Of a stretch of 16,722 nucleotides of DNA, positions 7,550 to 16,246 are shown one piece after another. Under the pieces are notes generated by a model. The model was not told the origin of the DNA, made no database searches, and saw only the letters and a list, made by a program, of their open reading frames with translations. The stretch is from Planctomycetaceae bacterium (GTDB lineage: Bacteria; Planctomycetota; Planctomycetia; Planctomycetales; Planctomycetaceae): positions 1 to 16,722 of the forward strand of contig JALQWE010000027.1 of NCBI GenBank assembly GCA_023258825.1, written 5' to 3'. Made by a program: the position numbers and the translations under genes. Positions within the stretch are counted from its first letter, which is position 1; each line of letters opens with the position of its first letter.

Positions 7550-9034
7550 TCAGGCCATGATGTCGTGAACCACATGACCGTCAACATCGGTCAATCGAAA
7601 ATCACGGCCGCCATAACGAAAAGTCAGCCGTTCGTGGTCAATCCCCAGCAGGTGCAGTACGGTGGCGTGCAGATCATGCACGTGCACTTTGTCCTTGGCG
7701 GCATAAAAACCAAAGTCATCGGACTCACCGTAACTGAACCCACCTTTCACGCCACCTCCAGCCATCCAGTAGGTGAACGCATGGGGGTTGTGGTCGCGAC
7801 CGTCATTTCCCTGTGCCGTGGGAGTGCGTCCGAATTCAGCCCCCCACATCAACAGTGTCTCGTCCAGCAGCCCTCGCTGTTTCAAATCCAGCAGAAGTCC
7901 GGCGATGGGTTTGTCCACCTCCGCGGCCAGCCGTGAGTGTTCTTTTTTCAGATCAGAATGCTGATCCCAGTAGGCATGGGACACCTGAACAAAACGCACG
8001 CCGGACTCGGACAATCGTCGGGCCAGCAGACACTGCGTGCCAAAGTTGCTGGTTGGTTCCTGGTCAATTCCGTACAGCTGGCGCGTCGCTTCAGTTTCAC
8101 CGCTGAGATCAAACAACTCGGGCCCTGTCGTCTGCATACGGAAGGCCAGTTCGAAGGACGCAATCCTGGCACGAAACTCAGCATCAACGTCGGCGGACGG
8201 GCCGTCGGGGGAAATCTGATTGGCGGCCGATGTCGTCGGACGTAGTCCATCAAGTCGATTCAGCAGCGACATCTGCAGTTCCTGTAGAGCAGGGGAGTTT
8301 GAAGGATGTGTCAGATTGGCAAGCTGAGCGCGCGTTACACCCTGTTCGCGAGACGTGGCGATCCGAGTCGCCTGGTGAATCGGCGGTAGGAAGGCAGAGC
8401 CGAAATTTCGCACACCACCGTGCCCCAGCGTTGGATTGATCGTCACAAAGCTGGGCAAACCCGAATTCTCGGTCCCCAAACCGTAGCTGATCCACGCCCC
8501 CATACTCGGGCGAACAAAGGTGTCTGACCCGGTATTCATTTTCAGCAGGGCACCACCATGTGCTTCATTGGAGCCGTGGATTGATTTAAGAAAAGTGATG
8601 TCATCAGCACAGCGTCCCACATGTGGAAACAGATCGCTGACCCACGCTCCGCAGCCTCCGTACTGGCGGAACTTCCACGGGCTTTTCAGCAGGTTCCCGG
8701 TTTGAGCGAACTGCACGCGAGGCTTGGCGAACGGCAGCGGCTGGCCGTCATGCTTCTCCAGCAGGGGCTTGTAATCGAACGTATCCACATGCGATGGACC
8801 GCCGTGCATAAAGACGAAGATGACGCGTTTGGCTCGCCCGGGAAAATGCCCCGGACGTGCCGCAAGCTGATTGGAGACCAGCGGTGATCCCTCTGCGGGC
8901 CCCGCGGCAGAAAGGCTGCGCGCCAGCAAATCGCTCAGCGCCAGGGCACCAAATCCCGCACCACATCTGGAAATCCAATGCCGTCGTCCGAATTGACCGG
9001 GGTTAACTTCGATAGTCAAGGTGTTCTCCCGCAT
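7550..9034 (-). CDS. DUF1501 family exported protein (alkaline-phosphatase-superfamily fold)
   Basis: The protein has 494 residues from ATG 9034. The frame is open further to a TTG at 9175, but the 47 extra residues are unlike the family, which starts shortly before the twin-arginine signal. That signal is R17-R18-H-W followed by a hydrophobic segment (GAGFGALALSDLL, 26-38), so export by Tat is expected. Family landmarks: HGGPSHVDTFDYKP (77-90), DQHSDLKKEH (357-366), WGAEFGRTP (397-405), GRDHNPHAFT (412-421) with GGGVKGG, and HDLHATVLHLLGIDHERLT (453-471). DUF1501 proteins are abundant in planctomycetes, usually next to a DUF1549/DUF1553 (PSD1-type) partner; no partner is present here. The biochemical activity is unknown. 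No clear ribosome site was seen. Confidence 0.93.
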   Translation of the reverse strand: MRENTLTIEVNPGQFGRRHWISRCGAGFGALALSDLLARSLSAAGPAEGSPLVSNQLAARPGHFPGRAKRVIFVFMHGGPSHVDTFDYKPLLEKHDGQPLPFAKPRVQFAQTGNLLKSPWKFRQYGGCGAWVSDLFPHVGRCADDITFLKSIHGSNEAHGGALLKMNTGSDTFVRPSMGAWISYGLGTENSGLPSFVTINPTLGHGGVRNFGSAFLPPIHQATRIATSREQGVTRAQLANLTHPSNSPALQELQMSLLNRLDGLRPTTSAANQISPDGPSADVDAEFRARIASFELAFRMQTTGPELFDLSGETEATRQLYGIDQEPTSNFGTQCLLARRLSESGVRFVQVSHAYWDQHSDLKKEHSRLAAEVDKPIAGLLLDLKQRGLLDETLLMWGAEFGRTPTAQGNDGRDHNPHAFTYWMAGGGVKGGFSYGESDDFGFYAAKDKVHVHDLHATVLHLLGIDHERLTFRYGGRDFRLTDVDGHVVHDIMA

Positions 9035-9221
9035 GATGCGTGGCCGCGGACAGACCGCTGGCAAGCACGTTTTCCTGTTTCTGACCTCGATCCTCACGAC
9101 ATCATCCGGGTCTTCCAACCTGCCGTTGATCGCGGACTCCTGCGTCAAATCACGGCCCTGCTGCAATAGCGGCAATTACCATCGGTGTTTTTTGCATCAA
9201 TTGTCTCACCGGTCCCACCAC

Positions 9222-9276
9222 AACGTGGATCCGGTTGCATTCTCTTCAGTCATGCTACCACGTTTTGAACCGGATC
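9222..9276. repeat. Interlocking inverted repeats (pseudoknot or switch topology)
   Basis: AACGTGG (9222-9228) is complementary to CCACGTT (9258-9264), and GATCCGGTT (9228-9236) is complementary to AACCGGATC (9268-9276). The order a, b, a', b' means the two stems interlock (H-type pseudoknot), or replace each other since they share base 9228. It lies about 190 nt upstream of the minus-strand DUF1501 start, so it could be in that transcript's leader. Confidence 0.5.
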
Positions 9277-9424
9277 AACAGGATATTTAATGCGGCAGGA
9301 GGAGTCAGCGGGACGGCCGTCAAGGTGGCCCCTGATGTTGCGGAGGGTTCAACAGTTTGGCTCTCGGGAGCAAAAGGCGGCTGAGTCGTCGCATGGAGCG
9401 TGGAATTCCGGACAGTATCAACAC

Positions 9425-9442
9425 TGTTTTTCGTGAAAAACA
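9425..9442. repeat. 18-bp AT-rich palindrome
   Basis: TGTTTTTC-gt-GAAAAACA is a perfect inverted repeat with a 2-bp centre. The short centre suits a dimeric regulator site better than an RNA hairpin. It lies between the divergent DUF1501 and rpsD genes; the regulator is unknown. Confidence 0.5.
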
Positions 9443-9723
9443 CGGTCACGCGTCGTCGATTCGATTGCCTGACAACCTTTACGGAACGACAACCAGTGCG
9501 GTAGAAACTCCGAAATCTGCTTGATTTTCCCGAAAAAGCCGATCTTTTATGGACCGAACCTTCCAAAAATCGGGCATTTCCCTACGGACTGGCTTTCTCG
9601 ATGTTGAACTTCCAGGCCGGTGCCGATACCCTTCCGAGTTCGAGATTCCCTCGGGATTATTCAAAGGGACTCGAGTTTTCTCTGCACGCCACCGCACTGA
9701 TGCGGGAAGTGCCTGTCGAGCGT

Positions 9724-9818
9724 TTGTGAAGCGACCGAAACCATGTGCTTGTCGCAGGTTTCGGTAGATCGCCTCACAACAACGCAGTGGAGACGGTTTT
9801 CTGAGTGTTTCAGAGAAC
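9724..9818 (+). ncRNA. Structured leader of rpsD: two tandem hairpins
   Basis: Hairpin 1: TTGTGAAGCGA (9724-9734) pairs with TCGCCTCACAA (9769-9779) with one mismatch, and CCGAAACC (9735-9742) pairs perfectly with GGTTTCGG (9757-9764). A 4-nt bulge (taga) separates the two stems and the loop is 14 nt. Hairpin 2: GTTTTCTGA (9796-9804) pairs with TCAGAGAAC (9810-9818), one G-U, 5-nt loop. The structure ends about 40 nt before the rpsD start and lacks a T-tract. S4 represses its own mRNA in several phyla through leader structures, so an S4-binding leader is a reasonable guess, but I do not recognise a known motif. Confidence 0.6.
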
Positions 9819-9859
9819 GGTGCAGAGCGCATAGGATTTATCGGGAGTTTTGTGAGGAA

Positions 9860-10468
9860 ATGGGTCGTTACACTGGTCCGAAGGGCCGCATCAATCGTCG
9901 TCTGGGCATGAACGTGTATGAGTCCGCTGGATCGATCAAGGCCAGCGAGCGCAAAGAGTATCCACCGGGGATGCACAAGCGACGAAAGAAAGAGACCACC
10001 TACGGCGCCGCGTTGATCGAAAAGCAGAAGATCAAGTACTACTACGGGCTTCGCGACCGTCAGCTCTACCGATATCTGGACATTGCTAAGCGAACCGCTG
10101 GCAACACCGGTGCTACGCTGCTGATTCTGTGCGAGCGTCGCCTGGACAACGTGGTCCGCCGTGCTGGATTCACTTTGACCCGTCCGCAGGCTCGCCAGGG
10201 CATCGTTCACCGTCACTTCCAGGTGAACGGCCGCACCGTCAGCAAGCCGGGGATCATGGTTCGCCCCGGAGACGTGATCACTCTCCGCAACCGACCGAAC
10301 ATTCGCAAGCTGTACAACTTCATTGGTGAGTCCTCCAGCGGAGCGACTGCTGAATGGCTGGCTGTCGACAAGGCTTCCATGAAGATCATCGTGACCACTC
10401 TGCCAACGGTCGATGACGTCATGCTGAAGGTTGACGTAGGTCCGGTCGTGGTATTCATGTCACGCTAG
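9860..10468 (+). CDS. rpsD: Small ribosomal subunit protein S4
   Basis: S4 is a primary 16S rRNA-binding protein that starts assembly of the 30S subunit. At 202 residues it is of normal length. It begins MGRYTGPKGRINRRLG, like the family's MARYTGPKxR, and therefore starts at 9860; the frame is open further upstream (to 9743), but that stretch overlaps the leader hairpin. It has the S4 RNA-binding domain near residues 93-145 (RRLDNVVRRAGF, ARQGIVHRHFQVNG, PGDVITLR). The N-terminal part lacks the four-Cys zinc motif, so this is the zinc-free form. A GGGAG at 9843-9847 and a GAGGA directly before the ATG may both serve as ribosome site. It stands alone, outside the usual alpha operon, with its own leader and terminator. 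Confidence 0.97.
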   Translation: MGRYTGPKGRINRRLGMNVYESAGSIKASERKEYPPGMHKRRKKETTYGAALIEKQKIKYYYGLRDRQLYRYLDIAKRTAGNTGATLLILCERRLDNVVRRAGFTLTRPQARQGIVHRHFQVNGRTVSKPGIMVRPGDVITLRNRPNIRKLYNFIGESSSGATAEWLAVDKASMKIIVTTLPTVDDVMLKVDVGPVVVFMSR

Positions 10469-10500
10469 GACCTCAAAGTTGCTGCGGACACTGGACATCA

Positions 10501-10531
10501 GGGCCGACGATTCATCGTCGGCCCTTCCTTT
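10501..10531 (+). terminator. Intrinsic terminator of rpsD
   Basis: A perfect 10-bp stem GGGCCGACGA / TCGTCGGCCC with a ttca loop is followed by ttcctttg. It lies 32 bp after the rpsD stop. Confidence 0.88.
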
Positions 10532-10965
10532 GCGCACCGGGTAAGTTGTCAGGTGTCCCGGAGCAAGCCCCGCGACGAGACCACCCGGCTAAGTGCTGGT
10601 GAAAGTGCTGCGCAAAACACCCTCGCTTCCGGCATTCCACCTGGCAAATCGTTCAAGCGCTGATGTGGTATTCCCAGGGAAACCATGGGGCCGACCGTGT
10701 TCCTGCCTGTTGCCATTCATCGGCTCAGAGTATGATTCCGGAGCGGTGCACTGTATCACGGCACCAGCGCCGCTGTGAAACGCCCTGCCGAGGCAAGTAC
10801 GAATAGATCCTGCCAATCCGTGCATCTGACAACGGACGTTTCACGGGGTGGCTGGTGGGCTGTTACAAGTATCATGACTGATGTCGGTTCATCCGGGGTG
10901 ACTTGACGCCTTCCGGTGAGCCGCTGACTTTTCCTGTCACACTCATTTTTGAATACTGCTGAGTT
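10532..10965. other. Gap upstream of lepA, no gene seen
   Basis: Short frames on both strands lack recognisable features. A TTGACG at 10903-10908 could be a -35 element, but no good -10 follows at the right spacing, so I do not call a promoter. Confidence 0.4.
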
Positions 10966-12768
10966 ATGGATTCCAGGTTCATTCGCAATTTCAGCATTAT
11001 CGCCCACATTGATCACGGAAAAAGTACGCTTGCAGATCAGTTACTGCTGAAAAGCGGTACGATCACCCAGCGTGAATTTCGTGAGCAGATCCTTGATGAT
11101 CTGGACATTGAGCGTCAGCGTGGCATCACTGTCAAAGCGCGGTCTGTCACGATCAACTGGACTCTCGACGGGCAGGTGTACGAACTGAACCTGATCGACA
11201 CACCCGGCCACGTGGACTTTCACTATGAAGTCAATCGCAGTCTGGCCGCCTGCGAAGGTGCGTTGCTGCTTGTCGATGCATTTCAGGGTGTGCAGGCACA
11301 AACCGTCGCCAATGCCTACGCCGCCATCAACTCCAACCTCGAGATCATCCCCGTCGTCAACAAGATTGACCTTCCTGTGACGCGTGTGGACGAAGTTCTG
11401 GAAGAAGTGGAAACGGTTCTTGGCCTCGATGCCTCGGACGCCCTTCGAGTCAGCGCAAAAGCCGGCCTGAACATCGAATCCGTCTTCGAAGCCATTATCC
11501 ATCGCATTCCCTCCCCGAAAGGCACCCTGCAAAAGCCTCTCAAAGCCCTTGTCTTCGACAGCAAGTACGACAACTACCGTGGCGTGATCACCTACATTCG
11601 TATTTTCGAAGGCGGAGTAAAAAAAGGCGACAAGATCCGTTTCATGCGAGAAGGCATGGTCAGCGACGTTCTCGAACTGGGCCAGTTCCGCCCGAATATG
11701 AAGCCCTGCGACGAACTCGGTCCGGGGCAGGTCGGATACATCCTCACCGGCCTGAAAGAACTCAGCAAAGTCACCGTCGGCGACACGGTCACTCTGTTTC
11801 ATGAGCCGGCCGCCGAAGCGCTTCCGGGGTATCAGAAACCCAAGCAGATGGTCTTCTGCGGCATGTACCCAATCGATGCCACAGATTTCGAAAATCTGCG
11901 GGAAGAGCTCCAGAAGCTCGCCATGAATGATTCCAGCTTCTCATTTGTTCCGGAAACATCCGACGCACTGGGATTTGGATTCCGCTGTGGCTTCCTCGGT
12001 ATGCTGCACATGGAAATCGTGCAACAGCGACTGGAAGGCGAGCAGGACATGGATCTGATCCAGACTGCCCCCAACGTGACCTATGAAATCCTGACGAAAG
12101 ATGGTCGAACAATGATCATCGACAATCCTCAGGACGTGCCCGACGCCGGGATCATTGAAGAGTTCCGCGAGCCGATCGCAAAAGTCAGTTACATCGTCCC
12201 GTCCCAGCATGTAGGAACGATCATGCAGCTGTGCCAGGATCGACGCGGCACCTACAAAAGCACCGAATACCTCGGGCCTCAGCGAGCTCAGATCATCTAC
12301 GAACTTCCGCTCAGCGAAATTGTCTACGACATGTACGACAAGCTGAAAAGTGTCACCTCCGGATACGGCACGATGGACTACGAGATCATCGGCTTCCAGA
12401 CCGCCGATCTCGTCAAGATGGACATTCTCGTCAAAGGTGTCCGCGTTGACGCATTGTCCACAATTGTCCATCGCTCAAACGCTGAACGGCGAGGTCGAGC
12501 GCTGGTTAAACGCCTGCGGGAAGAAATCAGCAAGCATCAATTCGAAATTGCACTGCAGGCGGCCATCGGCACGCGAGTCATTGCACGGGAAACCATCTCG
12601 GCCCTCCGAAAGAACGTCACCGCCAAATGCTACGGCGGTGACATTACCCGAAAACGAAAACTTTTGCAGAAGCAGAAAGAGGGCAAGAAACGCATGAAGC
12701 AATTTGGAGAGGTTGAGATTCCCCAGAAAGCGTTCCTGTCGGTGCTGGAGAGCAACAAGGACGAATAA
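10966..12768 (+). CDS. lepA: Elongation factor 4 (LepA), ribosome-associated GTPase
   Basis: LepA/EF4 is a translational GTPase that acts on ribosomes under stress or during 30S maturation. It has 600 residues, the usual size. G motifs: AHIDHGKST (13-21), RGIT (52-55), DTPGH (78-82), NKID (132-135) and SAK (163-165). The C-terminal part has the LepA-specific domain: a Tyr-rich GYGTMDYEI segment, VHRSNAERRGRALVKRLREE, then RKNVTAKCYGGDITRKRKLL and KRMKQFGEVEIPQ. No residue of the GTPase core is missing. The ATG is preceded only by a weak gag, so translation may start without a strong ribosome site. Confidence 0.98.
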   Translation: MDSRFIRNFSIIAHIDHGKSTLADQLLLKSGTITQREFREQILDDLDIERQRGITVKARSVTINWTLDGQVYELNLIDTPGHVDFHYEVNRSLAACEGALLLVDAFQGVQAQTVANAYAAINSNLEIIPVVNKIDLPVTRVDEVLEEVETVLGLDASDALRVSAKAGLNIESVFEAIIHRIPSPKGTLQKPLKALVFDSKYDNYRGVITYIRIFEGGVKKGDKIRFMREGMVSDVLELGQFRPNMKPCDELGPGQVGYILTGLKELSKVTVGDTVTLFHEPAAEALPGYQKPKQMVFCGMYPIDATDFENLREELQKLAMNDSSFSFVPETSDALGFGFRCGFLGMLHMEIVQQRLEGEQDMDLIQTAPNVTYEILTKDGRTMIIDNPQDVPDAGIIEEFREPIAKVSYIVPSQHVGTIMQLCQDRRGTYKSTEYLGPQRAQIIYELPLSEIVYDMYDKLKSVTSGYGTMDYEIIGFQTADLVKMDILVKGVRVDALSTIVHRSNAERRGRALVKRLREEISKHQFEIALQAAIGTRVIARETISALRKNVTAKCYGGDITRKRKLLQKQKEGKKRMKQFGEVEIPQKAFLSVLESNKDE

Positions 12769-12982
12769 CAGGCGGCTCACAATGCCAAACGTAGAGCAGC
12801 GGCAAACGGCAGGACATTGTCCGGTCGGTTGGAATCCGTCGTCTGCCCTGCAGACATTGTCGCGCTGGGGCTCAACAAACCAGGATGAACTGCAGCACGA
12901 ATCATCCTGCTCCCGTCACTCGAGCAGCGTCTCTCGGGCACCATCAATTCCACCCGCGATGGCTGCGTCTCCCTGTTCAAAA

Positions 12983-13798
12983 ATGTCATCGTTAATCTCG
13001 GTAATATCAAAAAGTCTGCTCGCGTTCACGTGCGCGATGCTCATAGGTTGCGAGACACAGTCCACCGCTCCGAATGCCGATACACGCCAGTCTGCGACGC
13101 CACAGGAACAACCACTGAAGGAACGGCCAGCGAGCGGCGCAACGCCCGTGACCTGGCCCGTTGTCCGCTGGGTCAGTGTACCGGAACTGCCGCAGGACAT
13201 TCAGATCCTCGACTCAGTCTTCTGGGAACCAGATGATACTCTCAGCCTGCGGCAGCGAATTATTTCAGAACCAACCATGTCTGGCGCCCGCGTCCTTGAG
13301 ATTGGAACGGGCTCGGGTCTCGTCTCACTCTGCTGCCTGCAAGCCGGAGCCGAGCGCGTTATTGCCACGGACCTGAATCCCGCTGCCGTCGCAAATGCCC
13401 TCGCAAACGCCAGGCTTCTTGGATTTGCACAGCGACTGGACGTTCGACAGGTCCCCCGCAGATCTCCGGAGGCATGGACGGTCATTCGCCCCGAAGAAAC
13501 CTTCGACTTCATCATCTCCAACCCGCCGTGGGAAGACCGCAAACCAACCTCTGTGCAGGAATTCGCACTTTATGACCCCGGATTTTTGCTCCTGAAATCA
13601 CTCGTCACGGGTGCTCGATCACGCCTCCGCCCCGGCGGACGCCTGTGGCTGGCCTATGGCTGTGTAACTGCCATTCGACACATTCAGCAGACGGCTGGCG
13701 ACGTCGGACTCAACTGTCGAATACTCGACGAACGCCGTCTGGAGGACCTGCCGGAATTGTTTTTGCCTGGCATGTTGCTGGAAATCACGGCCCCATAG
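12983..13798 (+). CDS. Predicted lipoprotein with a class I SAM-dependent methyltransferase domain
   Basis: The chosen start gives 271 residues. Residues 1-23 look like a lipoprotein signal: short polar start with one Lys, hydrophobic core (LLAFTCAM), then lipobox L20-I-G-C23. A Thr/Pro/Gln-rich linker follows to about residue 55. The rest is a Rossmann methyltransferase: motif I VLEIGTGSG (104-112), motif II acidic ATDLNP, and motif IV SNPPW (179-183), as in HemK/RlmG/RsmC-like N- or small-ribosomal-RNA methylases. Substrate unknown. The same frame is open from before 12704; ATG 12782 sits 13 bp after lepA's stop with aggcgg 6 nt before it, so a longer cytoplasmic form (338 residues) is a real alternative. 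Composition of 12782-12982 (Ser/Cys-rich, no motifs) favours the shorter start, but this is not settled. Confidence 0.78.
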   Translation: MSSLISVISKSLLAFTCAMLIGCETQSTAPNADTRQSATPQEQPLKERPASGATPVTWPVVRWVSVPELPQDIQILDSVFWEPDDTLSLRQRIISEPTMSGARVLEIGTGSGLVSLCCLQAGAERVIATDLNPAAVANALANARLLGFAQRLDVRQVPRRSPEAWTVIRPEETFDFIISNPPWEDRKPTSVQEFALYDPGFLLLKSLVTGARSRLRPGGRLWLAYGCVTAIRHIQQTAGDVGLNCRILDERRLEDLPELFLPGMLLEITAP

Positions 13799-14332
13799 CC
13801 TGGCGGAGCATCCGTCACCAGAATGACCAGCGAACCGGGGTTTATTTCGACAGGATTCCGATTCGCTGTGACTGGATGAGTCCCCTTGTTTTACGCGTTG
13901 CTGTTGCAAAGACGACCATCGCCAAGGTTGCCGAGGAAACGTTGTTGCCTATCCCGCCCCGGCCTTGTATCGCTCTCGCAACCACTGTGTTCACGGAGAA
14001 GTGATGCGACGCCCCGAGGGCCCCCCGATCCATGGACACTGATTTCCAAAACAGTCGTTCAACTGATACGCTTCGCACTTGAAGAACTCACTCATAGGTG
14101 GAGGGGGATTGGATCGGGACCGCGGCGTTCTCGCGGAGTTGTCAGGACCGCAGGGTCATCACAATCTCCGGACAACTCGACGGGATCTGAAAATCAGCGG
14201 TCATGTTGCCACTGTGTTTTCAGAAACGCGTTTAGCGAAATGCACCATTCAGAGTTCGACATCGGGATCGGCCGTTCCGGGGCAGCGGCAGGACAATGAA
14301 AGCCAACCAGGCATCACAACAGGGCATGTTCC
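13799..14332. other. Gap upstream of the kinase gene, no gene seen
   Basis: Overlapping short frames (for example 13886-14299 and 14079-14348) have no recognisable content and run into the kinase gene. No convincing terminator, promoter or repeat was found. Confidence 0.4.
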
Positions 14333-16099
14333 ATGCAGGCACCGGTGACCGGTACCGAATTTTTTAAGCTGCTGGAAAAAAGCGGCCTGCTGACACAGGA
14401 CCAGTGTCAGCGCGTCGGCCAGCGATACAGCCTGCCCCAAACACAGTCCCCTCAGCAGATTGCCGAATTGCTGGTGACCGAGCGTGTGTTGACCCCGTTT
14501 CAGGCCGAGCGTCTTCTGGAGGGACGTTACCGGGGATTGGTCATTGATGGCTACCGCATCCGTGAAGTGCTCGGATTCGGAGGCATGGGCTGTGTCTACA
14601 TCGCCGAAGAGCCAACCGGGGAACGCAAGGTGGCGTTGAAAGTGCTGTCGACAGAGCATGCTCTGGACGCCGGTATGCTGGCTCGGCTGAAACTGGAAGC
14701 AGCCGCGGGAATGAGAATTCACCATCCGGGCATCATCCGGACACACCGGCTCGCCTCAACTGGGGCCGTACACTACCTTGTCATGGACCTTGTTCGAGGC
14801 ATCAGTCTGCATGAACTTGTCGCCCTGCATGGACCGCTGAAATACACGATGGCCTGCGACATTGGGCTCCAGGCTGCCGAAGCCCTTCACGCCGCCCATC
14901 AGGCAGGCATCATTCACCGGGACATTAAACCCGCCAACTTCCTCGTGGAAAGCTCCGGACAGGCGCGCGTGCTCGACTTCGGACTCGCCATGATCGCCGA
15001 CACCTCGGATGATGAATTCTCACTGTCGATGGTGTTTGGTCATGATTGCCTCGGCACACCCGACTACATCTCGCCAGAGCAATCGCTGGACAGTCGCAAG
15101 GTGGATCCGCGTGCCGACGTCTACAGCCTCGGCGCCACGCTGTTTGTTGCGCTCACGGGAAAAGTTCCTTTCCCCGACAAATCGAATAAGGCCAAGCTGG
15201 AAGCGCAGCGAACTCGCCCCGCTCGCAACGTCTGTGAACTGAAGCCAGAGATCCCCGCTGAAGTCGGTGCGATCATTCAGCGGATGCTCGAAAAAGATCC
15301 AGCCCGGCGATACCAATCCGCCGCAGAAGTCGCCGATGCCCTCCGCCCGTTTGCTGTTCGGAAATCGCTCCAGTTCGACTTTCGCGAACTGATCACTCTG
15401 CGAGCCAAACAGGCCAAAGCACGGGCTGAAGCTGCCCCGCGCAAGTCCAGTGCTCCGCGATCTTCAATCTCCAACACGGCCGACTGGCTTCGCACGGAAG
15501 GCCTTGAAATCAACAGCGCCGACAGCTTTTCCGCCGCTGAGACACCGGCAGCTCGGACCCACGCCCCGGAACCCCGTCGCAAGCCAGCCTCACCCCCTGC
15601 GACTGCGCCAGAAACAAGCTCACGCTCGGTTTCAGCCCCCGTCACCCAGACGACTTCACCACCGCCCCATGGCTGGACACTCAGAATCACTGGACGCAGG
15701 GAACTCCAGCCATTGCTCCGGGCCCGAAACACGGTCGGCACGAAGCCCGGCTCAGACATTCAGCTCAGCGGAGAAGGCATCGACGAACTACACGGCAGAA
15801 TTGACTACGTCAACGGCAGTTGGACCTACCAGCACGAATCCAAAGAGTGTCCGACGCTGCTGAACGAACATCCCTGCAAACGTGCCCGACTAACTCATGG
15901 CAGCGTACTCCGTTTTGGTAATCAACTGCAGGTCACTCTGCTCAATGCAATTCAGCCAGCCCAGCCGACTGTCGCCAAACGTCCCCGGAAACTTCTGCTG
16001 TGGACGCTCCTCATTCTGATCCTGCTACTCGTTGCCGCGGCAGCACTCGTCCTGCTTCGCCCCGATCTGCTTGAATCGGCAAAGGCGGCCGTATTCTAG
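14333..16099 (+). CDS. Membrane-anchored Ser/Thr protein kinase with FHA-like domain
   Basis: The protein has 588 residues. Residues 5-65 form a helical N-terminal region (FFKLLEKSGLL, FQAERLLEG) of the kind found before kinase domains in planctomycetes. The kinase domain spans about 74-340: glycine loop GFGGMG (81-86), Lys103 in VALKV, E122, HRD 195-197, K199, N202, DFG 215-217, SPE 247-249 and DVYSLG. All catalytic residues are present, so it should be active. A Pro/Ala/Ser/Thr-rich linker (about 355-445) leads to an FHA-like fold (about 447-535: VGTKPGSDIQL, DELHGRI, LRFGNQLQVTL). The usual pThr-binding Arg and Ser of FHA domains are not in their normal places. One membrane segment (about 553-576) is followed by 12 residues outside. 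So the kinase faces the cytoplasm. Targets unknown. Confidence 0.94.
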   Translation: MQAPVTGTEFFKLLEKSGLLTQDQCQRVGQRYSLPQTQSPQQIAELLVTERVLTPFQAERLLEGRYRGLVIDGYRIREVLGFGGMGCVYIAEEPTGERKVALKVLSTEHALDAGMLARLKLEAAAGMRIHHPGIIRTHRLASTGAVHYLVMDLVRGISLHELVALHGPLKYTMACDIGLQAAEALHAAHQAGIIHRDIKPANFLVESSGQARVLDFGLAMIADTSDDEFSLSMVFGHDCLGTPDYISPEQSLDSRKVDPRADVYSLGATLFVALTGKVPFPDKSNKAKLEAQRTRPARNVCELKPEIPAEVGAIIQRMLEKDPARRYQSAAEVADALRPFAVRKSLQFDFRELITLRAKQAKARAEAAPRKSSAPRSSISNTADWLRTEGLEINSADSFSAAETPAARTHAPEPRRKPASPPATAPETSSRSVSAPVTQTTSPPPHGWTLRITGRRELQPLLRARNTVGTKPGSDIQLSGEGIDELHGRIDYVNGSWTYQHESKECPTLLNEHPCKRARLTHGSVLRFGNQLQVTLLNAIQPAQPTVAKRPRKLLLWTLLILILLLVAAAALVLLRPDLLESAKAAVF

Positions 16100-16246
16100 A
16101 CGAACCGTCCCGCGCCTCCTGCCACACGCCGAACGTCCCACTAAGCCGCAGCACCTCGCTGCAGTCGCACCAACACCAATCAACTGACTAGCCGTCCTGC
16201 CATGACCGATTATCAGCAACCAGCAGAAGACTTCGCGATGCAAACG

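Larger units (their letters stand above)
9176..9723. other. Divergent gap between the DUF1501 gene and the rpsD leader
   Basis: No convincing gene. Two symmetric structures are described separately (9222-9276 and 9425-9442). A weak promoter-like TTGAAC (9604-9609) with TACCCT 17 bp later could serve rpsD, but its -10 match is poor. Confidence 0.35.

Noticed and set aside
9035..9175. Extended N-terminus of the DUF1501 protein from a TTG.
   Set aside because: It would bury the twin-arginine signal 60 residues in; family members start just before it.
9743..9859. Extended N-terminus of S4.
   Set aside because: S4 proteins start at MxRYTGP; the extra stretch overlaps the leader hairpins.
11041..11802. 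253-residue open frame on the minus strand inside lepA.
   Set aside because: Antisense shadow of the GTPase domain; no motifs of its own.
15277..15759. 160-residue minus-strand frame inside the kinase gene.
   Set aside because: Shadow of the low-complexity linker; its Arg/Ser/Ala-rich text reflects base composition.
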